A stretch of DNA of 64,000 nucleotides, from assembly GCF_024139115.2 (NCBI RefSeq), contig NC_085141.1, positions 168,263,494-168,327,493 of the forward strand, written 5' to 3'. Of the stretch, positions 23,515-33,311 are shown one piece after another (position 1 is the first letter of the stretch; the number at the start of each line of letters is the position of its first letter). Both the position numbers and the translations under genes were made by a program. The notes beneath the pieces are model-generated. The model was not told the DNA's origin. It saw nothing but the letters and a program-made list of their open reading frames with translations, and did no database searches. Origin of the DNA: Armigeres subalbatus. Taxonomy: Eukaryota > Arthropoda > Insecta > Diptera > Culicidae.

Positions 23515-24584
23515 CAGGTCCGTTCCATTCTCCTACTTTGTATCTTTCTCTTTATTTATCATGTTCTAGCAATCGCTAGAACTGGAAATGGACTTCCATA
23601 CCGTTTCCATTACTATTCCTATATCTTCAACTTGAGTATTCTATCAGTAATCTGCTAGAATTGGAAATGAACTATAGAGCTCGTTTCCTACATCCAATTG
23701 AAAAATCCATCAGTTACCTTCTCCTATCTATCACATTGGCAGCTCGTTAACCAAGACGGACCTCTGCCTCTCCAACCTAATCCAGAAATTCCAACAAATT
23801 CCGCATGAACTCGTGGCAAGTGCAGAGGTATATTCGGCTTGCAGTGGGCGAGTGATTGCATCATCATTTCCTCCCCTTCCCTACATTGACTTGCATTCTG
23901 ACGTGGCAGGCGCCAGTATGACCTAACAAATGAGATCACCAGTACTTGTACATTGAAGATGTGTGCTAGTCCCAAGCAAACATCTGTTGGTTCCCTGTGC
24001 AAGAACAGCTGATCTGGTCATAATGGAGTAGCAACTACGAGCAGTCAATCAAGCTCAAGCTCAAGCTAAATTTGGTTGAAATCGGCCAAGGGGTTCAGAA
24101 TTTACACTGAGTTGACCGATAACTAAGCAATACCCCTCCTCCCACACCCTCCCCCTTTTCCAAAGAGCATGCCTAACCCCCCTATCGTCGTCTCCTCAAG
24201 ATAAAGAATGTGTGTTCCAAATTTGGTTGAAATCGGTAAATGGGTTCAGAAGTTATGCTGGAACATACATACAAACATACAAACATTGAGTTTCATATAT
24301 ATAGATTTTTTGCATATTCGAAAAAGTTTTAGATAATATTAAAATACGCCGTTTGGTGGCTCATAACAATTTTATTGGATTTTTTAGTCGTATTTTATTT
24401 GATTGTTACTTGACAACGGGCGAATTGAGACAGTCAATATCATACGCATAACAAAGTACAAGTAATCAACTTTAAACTAATATCTGAACTGTAAAGTTGT
24501 AAGCGAGTGTAAGCAATGTTTCATTAACAATCATTTCCTATTAGGTATGCAAGGTAGAAATCAATCACCCATCACAAGGAGTTG

Positions 24585-25959
24585 TGCCCATCTTAGTGAA
24601 GGTGCCCAAAAAGGGTGACCTGACTGTATGCGATAACTGGCGAGGCATTATGTTGCTGTGTACCGTTCTCAAAGTTCTGTGCAAAATTATCCTAGCCCGG
24701 ATTCAGGAGAAGATCGATGCGACTCTCCGGCGGCAGCAAGCCGGATTCCGTGCCGGAAAATCCTGTGTGGACCATATTGTCACGCTCCGCATCATTTTGG
24801 AGCAGGTCAACGATTTCCAAGAGTCCCTTTACTTGGTATTCATTGACTACGAAAAAGCTTTCGACCGTCTCAATCACGAGAATATGTGGGGCGCCCTGAG
24901 ATGCAAGTGGGTTCCTGAGAAAATCATCGGCCTCATCGAAGCACAGTACGAGGCCTTTTGTGTAGAGTGCTGCACAATGGGTCCTGTCCGACCCTATCCG
25001 GGTCGTAGCTGGTGTGAGGGAAGGATGTATTCTATCACCGTTACTGTTCCTCATCGTAATCGATGAGATTCTGGTAGATGCGATTGACCGTGAACCAAAC
25101 CGCGGGCTGTTATGGCAGCCTATAACCATGGAGCACCTAAACGACTTCGAATTGGCGGATGACGTTGCACTACTCGCGCAACGGCGCTCTGATATGCAGA
25201 GTAAGCTCAACGACCTTGCCGATCGCTCCTCCTCGGCAGGGTTAGTCATCAACGTCAACAAAACCAAATCGTTGGATGTAAACACGGTGACTCCTTCCAG
25301 TTTCACAGTAGCCGGGCAACCAGTGGAGAATGTTGAAAGCTTCCAATATCTTGGTAGCCAAATGGCGTCAGACGGCTGTACCAAGATCGACATAGGCGCA
25401 CGGATCAAGAAAGCAAGGGCTGCCTTTGCGAGTTTAAGAAATATCTGAAAAAAACAGGCAAATAAGTGAACGCACCAAAATACGAATTTTCAACTCTAAC
25501 GTGAAATCTGTGCAGTTATACGCTAGCGAAACATGGTGTGTATCAGTGGAGAACACTCAACGGCTGCAGGTGTTCATTAACAGATGCCTGCGCTATATAA
25601 TTCGGGCCTGGTTGCCTCACAACTGGATCTCAAACAACGAGCTCCATCGTCGTTGTCACCAGAGGCCGATAACAACAGAAATTCGGGATCGGAAGTGGGG
25701 CTGGGTCGGCCACACTCTACGTAGGGGCGGAAACGAAATCTGTAAGCAAGCATTAGACTGGAACCCAGCGGGACATCGCATCAGAGGCATACCCAGAGGC
25801 TCATGGCGGCGAAGCCTCAATAAAGAAATAAAAGAAGTCGACCGAAATCTAACCTGGCAACAGGTTAAAGCGATAGCCGGGCATCGCTCAGGATGGAGAT
25901 CTTTCAAGTCGGCCCTTTGCACCACCGGAGGTGTACAGGATCCATAAGTAAGTAAGTAA
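24585..25959 (+). pseudogene. RTE-type LINE fragment with 14-bp TSD
   Basis: An exact TSD, ATCACAAGGAGTTG, lies at 24571-24584 and 25960-25973, and the insert ends in a (TAAG)n tail. Coding pieces are KKGDLTVCDNWRGI, QQAGFRAGKSCVDHI and FIDYEKAFDRLN (24584-25000), then, after a frameshift near 25000, ILSPLLFLIVIDEIL, ELADDVALL and SFQYLGSQMASDG, then, after a stop at 25446, ASETWCVSVENTQRL, WGWVGHTLRRGG and GWRSFKSALCTT. The reverse transcriptase core is present but the endonuclease is lost by 5' truncation. RTE-type is my best placement. A diverged 3' end of the same family lies at 52800-52920. Confidence 0.88.
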
Positions 25960-26074
25960 ATCACAAGGAGTTGATGAATCAATGCACCATGCGTCTCCAT
26001 ATGCTGGTATGATTATAGATCGAACATGTTCAAAACTTGTTGGCATAAAAATCAATAAATCTTCAAAGGTAATG

Positions 26075-26290
26075 AAATTACGAATTTGGTATTTTCGACA
26101 AAGTTTTTCAGGAGAACTTTTGCTACAACTCTTGCGAAGACGTGTGGAAGGTTCCATGTTGTAAAGTCGAAAAAAATAAATTTTTCATCTCAATTTTAGG
26201 GGGATTAATCATAAGGCTGAATACCTCTAAAGAAGCGCGTCAACTTATTGATAAATTGTCTCAAAAACGCCATTATGCTAAATTACAAAT
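26075..26290. repeat. right copy of an inverted repeat pair
   Basis: This is the inverted counterpart of 18955-19180, roughly three quarters identical by eye. Between the two lie the 150-bp array and its insertions. Confidence 0.65.
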
Positions 26291-26334
26291 TAAATGTACT
26301 AATCAATAAACGCGCTTGGAACACGATTTTTGCC

Positions 26335-26470
26335 ACTGTGCCCTGGTAAGAAGTGAGACGACTCACTTCTCACTTCTCAAGTACAGCTTTAAATTTCTCA
26401 TTTCATGCTCCTTATTTCTTATTTTCTATTTCTATTTGTTATTAATCACTTCATATTTTTCACATTCAGT
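26335..26470. repeat. GAGAAGTGA-family tract
   Basis: TGAGACGACTCACTTCTCAC and related words belong to the same low-complexity family as 6836-7377. Confidence 0.6.
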
Positions 26471-26934
26471 ATTATTGTTCTGCCACGAGACTCGTTTATC
26501 AAACGAACATTTCCCTTCGTACGAGCCAAATGGCTTTTTCTTTCAAATCCGTTAACCCCCTTATAGCCGAATTTTGTACTTAACACCCAAAAGGCCAAGC
26601 TCTTTGAGAAAGCGATTTTTGATTTTGAAAAAATCATAACTTTTTTATTTTTTGTCCAATTTTGATGAAATTTTGACACAAGGTCCAATTTTTATTCTAG
26701 TTTTGGCTGCACACTGAGTTTTTCGGAATTTCTGGATGGTTCCGGAATTATTCCAGATTCCCTTGGGGTACCAGCAAACTGGTGTTTGGGGTATTTCGCC
26801 AGTTACTCAATTTTTCTCCATGGAACCCATATCAAACAGTATAAAAACATGTTGCCACACTAATAACGAGTCTCATAGCGATTTTTCCGAAAGTTGGTCT
26901 TCCATATGGACATCCCCAGGAAGCTTCCAAATGT

Positions 26935-28060
26935 CCCCAGGGAACCTGTAATGGGGACAATTTCGATTTTGCTCCGAAACATGTCGTGCGACGGCTCTTT
27001 CTTCACAATTTTTCATGAATATACTCGCTGTTGTTATAAAAGTGGTCTATGGTCAGTTTGGCCACTCTTGTGACACCCGGAATGCCCCCAGGGAACCTGT
27101 AAAGAGGACAATTTCGATTTTGCTGCGAAACATGTCGTGCGACGGCTCTTTCTTCACAATTTTTCATGAATATACTCGCTGTTGTTATAAAAGTGGTCTA
27201 TGGCCAGTTTTGCTACTCTTGTGACGCTCGGAATGCTCCCAGGGAACCTGTAATGGGGACAATTTCGATTTTGCTCCGAAACATGTCGTGTGACGGCTCT
27301 TTCTTCACAATTTTTCATGAATATACTCGCTGTTGTTATAAAAGTGGTCTATTGTCAGTTTGGCCACTCTTGTGACACCCGGAATGCCCCCAGGGAACCT
27401 GTAAAGGGGACAATTTCGATTTTGCTCCGAAACATGTCGTGCGACGGCTCTTTCTTCACAATTTTTCATGAATATACTCGCTGTTGTTATAAAAGTGGTC
27501 TATGGTCAGTTTGCACCCCTTGGTACACCCGGAATGCCCCCAGGGAACCTGTAAAGGGGACAATTTCGATTTTACTCCGAAACATGTCGTGCGACGTCTC
27601 TTTCTTTACAATCTTTCATGAGTATACTCGCTGTTGTTATAAAAGTTACCATTGGTCAGTTTGGCCGCTCTTGTGACGCCCGGAATACCCCCAAGGAACC
27701 TGTGAAGGGGACAATTTCGATTTTGCTTCGAGACATGTCATGCGACGACTCTTTCTTCACGATCTTCCATGAATATATAAGTGGTCTATGGTCAGTTTGG
27801 CCACTCTTGTGACGCCCGGAATACCCCCAAGAGACCTGTAAAGGGGACAATTTTGATTTTGCTCCGAAACATGTCACGCTACGGCTCTTTCTTCACAATT
27901 TGTTATGAATAAACTTGATGTTCTTACAAAAATGGTTTGGCCACTCTTGGGACACCCGGAATGCTTCCAAGGAACAATTAAATGGAACAATTTTGATCTT
28001 GTTCCGAAGCATGTCGTGTGATGGCTCTTTCTTCGCAATTTGTTATGAATAGATTCGAAA
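26935..28060 (+). repeat. left-arm 151-bp tandem repeats, about 7.5 units
   Basis: Units start around CCCAGGGAACCTGTAA at about 26938, 27089, 27240, 27391, 27542 and 27693, then shorter and more diverged units to 28060. Each contains CGAAACATGTCGTGCGACGG and TATACTCGCTGTTGTTATAA. The period is not a multiple of three, so open frames rotate and carry no coding meaning. Confidence 0.92.
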
Positions 28061-28070
28061 TTCTTATAAA

Positions 28071-28185
28071 GTGGGGCGTATCCGAGGATGGAGAGATGCG
28101 GCCTCGAGCCATGCATTGTGGCGTCAAATTGTTGATTCAGTGTTATCTGTTTAGATGTTAACTAAATAAATGAATAATAAATGAA
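28071..28185 (+). pseudogene. LINE 3' end, 115 bp, 20-bp TSD
   Basis: The insert is flanked by agattcgaaattcttataaa at 28051-28070 and 28186-28205. It encodes WRDAASSHALWRQIVDSVL then a stop, followed by an AATAAATGAATAATAAATG tail, as at the C-terminus and 3' end of a non-LTR element. It is a severe 5' truncation. Confidence 0.8.
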
Positions 28186-28242
28186 AGATTCGAAATTCTT
28201 ATAAAAGTGGTCATTGGTCTGTTTGGCCACTTTGTTCAGAAT

Positions 28243-28725
28243 TGCTAACGTATTCTTTTCAGAATCCTTAATAAATTCTGTTCAGAAAACCATTCGATTT
28301 TTCTTTCAGAATCGCAAACAGATTCTGTTAGGAACCTTCAACGGGTTCTATTCAGAATCTCAAACGGATTGGGATCCGAATTCCAAACAAATTATGTTCC
28401 GAATCTCAAACAGATTCTTTTCAGAATCTTAAACGGACTCTGTTCAGAATTCTGTACAAATTCCTCTCCAAATCTCAACCGAAATTATGTTCAGAATTAC
28501 GAACGGATTCTGTTTAGAACTCCAATCGAAACGGATTCTGTTTGAAATTTTAAATCCCGTACAGATTCGTTTCAGAATCTCAAATAGAGTCTGTTTGGAA
28601 TTCCAGACGGATTTAGTTTAGAATCTCGAACGAATTTTGCTCATAATCCTGAGTGGATGCTTCTTAGAATCTCGAGCTGATGCTAATCAGGATCCCAATA
28701 GGGTTTTTCTCAGAACTTCACCCTA
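28243..28725 (+). repeat. degenerate 23-bp minisatellite, about 20 units
   Basis: The consensus is close to TCAGAATCTCAAACGGATTC followed by TGT, repeated with many substitutions and small indels. No coding potential is seen. Confidence 0.85.
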
Positions 28726-29552
28726 ATTTTTTACGACAAGTTATTGTTCACTAAGCCTCGAGCATAAAAACATGAGATCGAAATTATAGAATGGGTCAGC
28801 ATATGATCAACTGAGCCGAAAGGTGCTATGGCGAAAAAAACAATTTCTCGTGTCAAGTCTGCTACTGCAAAAAATGTACTATAGACCTGGGTGCTGCTGA
28901 AAGAGTCGTCTTTTTGCTCTCAAGCGAGTGAAGGGGTATTTTGAAAATATTTCCATGAGCCAAAATATTTTGCAGTTACTTAGTTGTAAAAAATTTCTCG
29001 CTCTTAAGATTTATTTTTTCATGGTGCATGAGGGCGCACAAATGCGCGATACTCGACAAATCGATTTTATTCGAACCTCCCAGCTATAAACTAAAAATCA
29101 GCTATGGCGATAAACCTGTAGAAATAATGTCCTCGCAAGTACATAATTTATTTGAAAAAGACTCACAGGAATAAAATATGTTATCCAAATACACAATATT
29201 CTGTAATATGTAATATAGACTGAAAAACAAATGCTGTAATAATAAGTTCAAGTTCATAAAAAGTTAGTACGTATTTAAACCCCCAACTCGATTTTCCAGC
29301 AGTCAGTTCAGCGGATGCGGGCATCGAGTTTTTTTAAACTAATTGCTTGAAAAGGTGCTTCCGTTGCATGCAGTTTATTCTCCAACGGGATTCGAAATTC
29401 GAGTCTTTTAATTATCTGCAGGGTAACATTCCCGAGTAGCACACTTGTCACACATCAGTCACTGTGACTCATATGCGACCAAATTAAGTCACATTGGAGT
29501 TGCTGCAACCAAATCGAACTGAACTGTGCCACTAGGGTTAATTATATTTTAC
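28726..29552. other. unassigned interior of piggyBac-like element
   Basis: No gene or known repeat is recognisable. It may be original internal sequence of the element or an older insertion. Confidence 0.4.
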
Positions 29553-29803
29553 TAGCAGACCCGACGAACTTTGTTTCGCCTAAAATTGATTTATCCTCTG
29601 ATTAGTTCTCGAGTTAAGCAGAAATGTGCGTTCCATTTGTATGGGAGCCCCCCTTTCCAAAAGGGGGAGGGGTCTCAAACCATCTTAAGAACCTTCACCG
29701 ACCCTAAAAACCTCTGCATGTAAATTTTCACGCCAATCGGTTCAGTAGTTTCCGAGTCTATAAGGGTCAGACAGACAGAAATTCATTTTTATGTATATAG
29801 ATT
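29553..29803 (+). mobile_element. retroelement 3'-tail fragment
   Basis: It begins ACTAGCAGACCCGACGAACT and contains TATGGGAGCCCCCCTTTCC, CCAATCGGTTCAGTAGTTTC, a short CAGACAGACAG run and the ending TATGTATATAGATT. This layout recurs in 3' regions of insect non-LTR elements and parallels the 24230-24306 end. The parent family is not identified. Confidence 0.6.
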
Positions 29804-30634
29804 TCTGAGACTGCTGTTGGTAGCGAGGACTAAATACGATATATCGTAAACCGTAACACACTACGTCAAAGTGATTACCGTGTTAAGGGAAAAAAATATA
29901 TGTATGTATGAATGCCATCATTATTTTCAATAAACTTTCACACAGTTCTGTTTTGTCTTGAATATCTCAAACATCATAATTCTGCTTCTCAGATTCCCCA
30001 GTAAGTCCTGGTTGAAAGTTTACTTTTCCTCCGACTTCAAGACAGCATCACTAGTTCTTTAAACTATTTCTATGTGTGCACATTTAGATTACTCCGAGGA
30101 TACTGCAAGCAGCGTAGGGCTAGTAGGATATCGCAAGGGACAATATACGGAATATTAGGTAGAAATGACAGAATGCTTCATTACTTATTCAAAACTCCCA
30201 TCACTTGTAACTATGAAACAATCAGCCATTGGCTGTGATTTTACTCTAAACATTCTAACGAATACCGTAATTCTACTTGCTTTCTTATATGTTCACGATG
30301 TCAAGCGTGAATTATAGCGAAGCCTGTTTCTATTTGTTCCTGTTTTGACTGGTGCCACATCAAAATCAATACTGTCATCGTCAAAATTCTTGGAATTCTA
30401 TAATCCCATTGTATTATATTATGTGGGCATCGATGAAACACAAAGTATTCGGTGATACATCATTTACAGCCTTTTGCAAATAGAAGCCGGTTGCGACAGT
30501 ATCTAGGTGCAAAAAGGGCTTGTTTTTATCTGAATTTTAAATCTTACTTTTCTTCGTATCGATAAAAATTTCTCAAATTCCCTTGACCTTCAAATCCAGT
30601 TGTCAAGCGATATTGAGATTGACCAGTTGTAAAA
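29804..30634. other. probable internal and 5' region of piggyBac-like element
   Basis: No gene is recognised. The last 100-200 bp directly precede the transposase start and probably include its promoter and leader. Confidence 0.4.
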
Positions 30635-30985
30635 ATGGAGAGCTCATCGGAGTCGGATCTAGTCAACGTGCATTCTGATGTCGACGAATTCGTCTGTGAT
30701 CTGAACAGCGACGAAGAGCTTTTTGAAGTGCATCCGTTTGCATACGAAGAGGATGAAACGACATTTTTTAACAAATCAGGAGATTTTAAATGGTCAACAA
30801 AGCGACCTTCCAAAGTTCGTTAAAATGATGCAAAACTTGAACGTGACAAAAGTTTCAATCTATGTTTAAGTAAAATAAGTTCACCTAAAAAAGCATTTAT
30901 GGAGTTTTTCGACGAGGAGATGATGGATAGGTTAATGCTATACACAAATACGGAAGCTGCTGCAAGGAGTGATACCAATTATCGT
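30635..30985 (+). pseudogene. piggyBac-like transposase, N-terminal fragment
   Basis: Transposases of this family cut at TTAA and paste without footprint. The frame starts MESSSESDLVNVHSDVDEF, an acidic N-terminus usual for piggyBac proteins, and continues through one in-frame stop (30821-30823) to ISSPKKAFMEFFDEEMM and TNTEAAARSDTNYR, which resembles the start of the DDE_Tnp_1_7 domain. At about 30985 the frame runs into the right-arm 151-bp repeats, so the catalytic aspartates and C-terminal cysteine region are absent. About 117 codons remain of a protein normally near 550-600. Confidence 0.75.
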
Positions 30986-30989
30986 CCCT

Positions 30990-32310
30990 CGACCACTTTT
31001 ATAACAACAGCGAGTATATTCATGAAAAATTGTGAAGAAAGAGCCGTCGCACGACATGTTTCGGAACAAAATCGAAATTGTCCCCTTTACAGGTTCCCTG
31101 GGGGCATTCCGGGTGTCACAAGAGTGGCCAAACTGACCATAGACTATTTTTATAACAACAGCGAATATATACATGAAAAATTGTGAAGAAAGAGCCGTCA
31201 CACGACATGTTTCGGAGCAAAATCGAAATTGTCCCCTTTTTAGGTTCCCTGGGGGCATTCCGGGTGTCACAAGAGTGGCCAAACTGACAATAGACCATTT
31301 TTATAACAACAGCGAGTATATTCATGAAAAATTGTGAAGAAAGAGCCGTCGCACGACATGTCTCGGAACAAAATCGAAATTGTCCCCTTTACAGGTTCCC
31401 TGGGGGCATTCCGGGTGTCACAAGAGTGGCAAAACTGACCATAGACTATTTTTATAACAACAGCGAATATATTCATGAAAAATTGTGAAGAAAGAGCCGT
31501 CGCACGACATGTTTCGGAGTAAAATCGAAATTGTCCCCTTTACAGGTTCCCTGGGGGCATTCCGGGTGTCACAAGAGTGGCCAAACTGGCCATAGACCAC
31601 TTTTATAACAACAGCGAGTTTATTCATGAAAAATTGTGAAGAAAGAGCCGTCGCACGACATGTTTCGGAGCAAAATCGAAATTGTCCCCTTTTTAGGTTC
31701 CCTGGGGGCATTCCGGGTGTCACAAGAGTGGCCAAACTGACAATAGACCATTTTTATAACAACAGCGAGTATATTCATGAAAAATTGTGAAGAAAGAGCC
31801 GTCGCACGACATGTCTCGGAACAAAATCGAAATTGTCCCCTTTACAGGTTCCCTGGGGGCATTCAGGTGTTACAAGAGTGGCCAAACTGGCCATAGACCA
31901 CTTTTATAACAACAGCGAGTTTATTCATGAAAATTGTGAAGAAAGAGCCGTCGCACGACATGTTTCGAGCAAAATCGAAATTGTCCCTTTACAGGTTCCC
32001 TGGGGGCATTCCGGGTGTCACAAGAGTGGCCAAACTGACCATAGACCACTTTTATAACAACAGCGAGTTTATTCATGAAAAATTGTGAAGAAAGAGCCGT
32101 CGCACGACATGTTTCGGAGCAAAATCGAAATTGTCCCCTTTACAGGTTCCCTGGGGGCATTCCGGGTGTCACAAGAGTGGCCAAACTGACCATAGACCAC
32201 TTTTATAACAACAGCGAGTTTATTCATGAAAAATTGTGAAGAAAGAGCCGTCGCACGACATGTTTCGGAGTAAAATCGAAATTGTCCCCTTTACAGGTTC
32301 CCTGGGGACA
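30990..32310 (-). repeat. right-arm 151-bp tandem repeats, about 8.6 units
   Basis: These are the same units as 26935-28060 in inverted orientation, with starts about 151 bp apart (GACCATAGAC-type blocks near 31133, 31435, 31586 and so on). Higher-order similarity exists: units ending TTTTTAGG and TTTACAGG alternate in a pattern suggesting two-unit duplications. Confidence 0.92.
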
Positions 32311-32684
32311 TTTGGAAGCTTCCTGAAGATGTCCGTATGGAAGACTAACTTTCGGAAAAATCGCTATGAGACTCGTTATTAGTGTGGCAATATTGTTTTA
32401 TACTGTTTGATATTGGTTCCATGGAGAAAAATTGAGTAACTGGCGAAATACCCCAAACACCAGTTTGCTGGTACCCCAAGGGAATCTGGAATAATTCCGG
32501 AACCATCCAGAAATTCCGAAAAACTCAGTGTGCAGCCAAAACTAGAATAAAAATTGGACCTTGTGTCAAAATTTCATAAAAATTGGACAAAAAATAAAAA
32601 AGTTATGATTTTTTAAAAATCAAAAATCGCTTTCTCAAAGAGCTTGGCCTTTTGGGTGTTAAAAAGCGATCGGGCGTTATCGGA

Positions 32685-33311
32685 AATGGCAGACGACTCG
32701 CGGAAGGAGAACTAACGTATGCGGGCCTTTGAGCAGCTCCGAATTTAGGGAAATTCCTTCACTGATGCAGCTGCATCCCATTTTGTCAGGCTTTCGTAGG
32801 TTCAACGGCAGATACCACCCAGCAGATCGTACAGCCTCCATCAACTTAGCCGCGGTTATATGTCCTTTGTGCTGTTACTTCTCGATCTCCCGATACATAT
32901 GCTACGTTTTGACAGGGCAAGTGAATTGAACGACTCAGTTGAATTCAATTGACTTGCCAAAAGCTGAACATGTTCAACATTCTTTTCGTTCAAGTGAAAT
33001 GAATTAAGGTGTTTACACGTTCCATTCGCGTCCGATTCAAGCGACTTGCTCAATTCACTTGCCTTGTCTAAACGTAGCATTAGCGTTGGATTCTCGGCGC
33101 TCAAGTGCATGCATCTTCCGAGTAATTTTCGGACGTCGCTGTGCCACAGCAGGCCAGTTTCGAAGCGAAGGTCCACCAGCTTTGTTGTCGCTTCTAGAAT
33201 TTCTCTGGCACGCATCTCATCTGCCAGTTCTGGAATAGCGAACAATGCAACCGCCACCTCATGCGGCACATACTGCTTCCTTATCAAAACATGGAGCTCC
33301 TGATTGCTCAC
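32685..33311 (-). pseudogene. unidentified coding-like fragment interrupted by a MITE
   Basis: Minus-strand translation from 33311 reads QELHVLIRKQYVPHEVAVAL and EILEATTKLVDLRFETGLLW, then HLSAENPTL, where the MITE at 32899-33080 begins. Beyond the MITE the same frame continues YREIEK, a stop, then ITAAKLMEAVRSAGWYLPL and LLKGPHTLVLLP to a stop near 32685. Amino-acid composition looks protein-like, but I do not recognise the family. No ATG is evident at the upstream end, so it is an exon, a captured gene fragment or an old element ORF. Confidence 0.35.
32899..33080. mobile_element. 182-bp MITE with about 33-bp TIRs
   Basis: Ends read ATGCTACGTTTTGACAGGGC and, inverted, ATGCTACGTTTAGACAAGGC, continuing AAGTGAATTGA on both sides. 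The target duplication is not clear (AT or TA). It contains no coding sequence and interrupts the coding-like fragment. Confidence 0.8.

Larger units (their letters stand above)
23025..24067 (+). mobile_element. composite retroposon: 99-bp array fused to tRNA-headed SINE, 23-bp TSD
   Basis: Flanks 23002-23024 and 24068-24090 are a 23-bp duplication with one mismatch. The order is: about 4.3 units of the 99-bp repeat (23025-23440), a tRNA-like head with A box TGGTAGTCATAAGG (23458-23471) and B box GGGTTCAATCCC (23503-23514), a body of about 500 bp, and an (AAGCTC)n tail at 24049-24067. From the head rightward it matches the inverted SINE at 36777-37395. The polymerase III promoter is internal to the SINE, downstream of the array, so retroposition of the array needs a start within or upstream of it. 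Because the flanks are themselves part of a tandem repeat, the TSD reading is slightly weaker than at 1319-3138. Confidence 0.8.
19700..24306. repeat. 150-bp tandem array, interrupted twice, with retroelement-like tail
   Basis: Units of 150-153 bp include TTCAGAATTTACACTGAGTT, GATCGATAACTAAGCAATAC, a C-rich run and CAAAGAGCATGCTTAACC. GATCGATAACTAAG-type blocks fall near 19918, 20071, 20221, 20372 and 20522, then 22441, 22592, 22742 and 22893, then 24100. The hAT at 20541-22302 and the composite SINE at 23025-24067 interrupt it. The right end, ACATACAAACATTGAG then TATATATAGATT (24275-24306), resembles 3' tails of insect non-LTR elements, and 29553-29803 ends similarly. I infer it is the 3' region of a LINE or a derived satellite; the source is not identified. 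Confidence 0.8.
26584..32658. mobile_element. piggyBac-like element with long satellite-bearing inverted arms
   Basis: TTAA flanks both ends (26580-26583 and 32659-32662) and the terminal inverted repeats begin CACCCAAAAGGCCAAGCTC. The outer about 348 bp of each end are nearly identical inverted copies, followed on both sides by tandem 151-bp units in opposite orientation (26935-28060 and 30990-32310). The interior holds the N-terminal part of a piggyBac-type transposase (30635-30985), a tiny LINE insertion, a 23-bp minisatellite and a retroelement-like tail. Most of the transposase is missing, so this 6075-bp copy is non-autonomous. TTAA plus the encoded fragment make the piggyBac assignment firm; arms of tandem repeats are unusual for the group. 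Confidence 0.88.

Noticed and set aside
23010..23579. 189-codon repetitive protein
   Set aside because: Same 99-bp arithmetic artefact, running into the SINE head.
26936..28060. Cysteine-rich repeated short proteins (NMSCDGSFFTIFHEYTRC type)
   Set aside because: Frame fragments of 151-bp satellite units, rotated between units.
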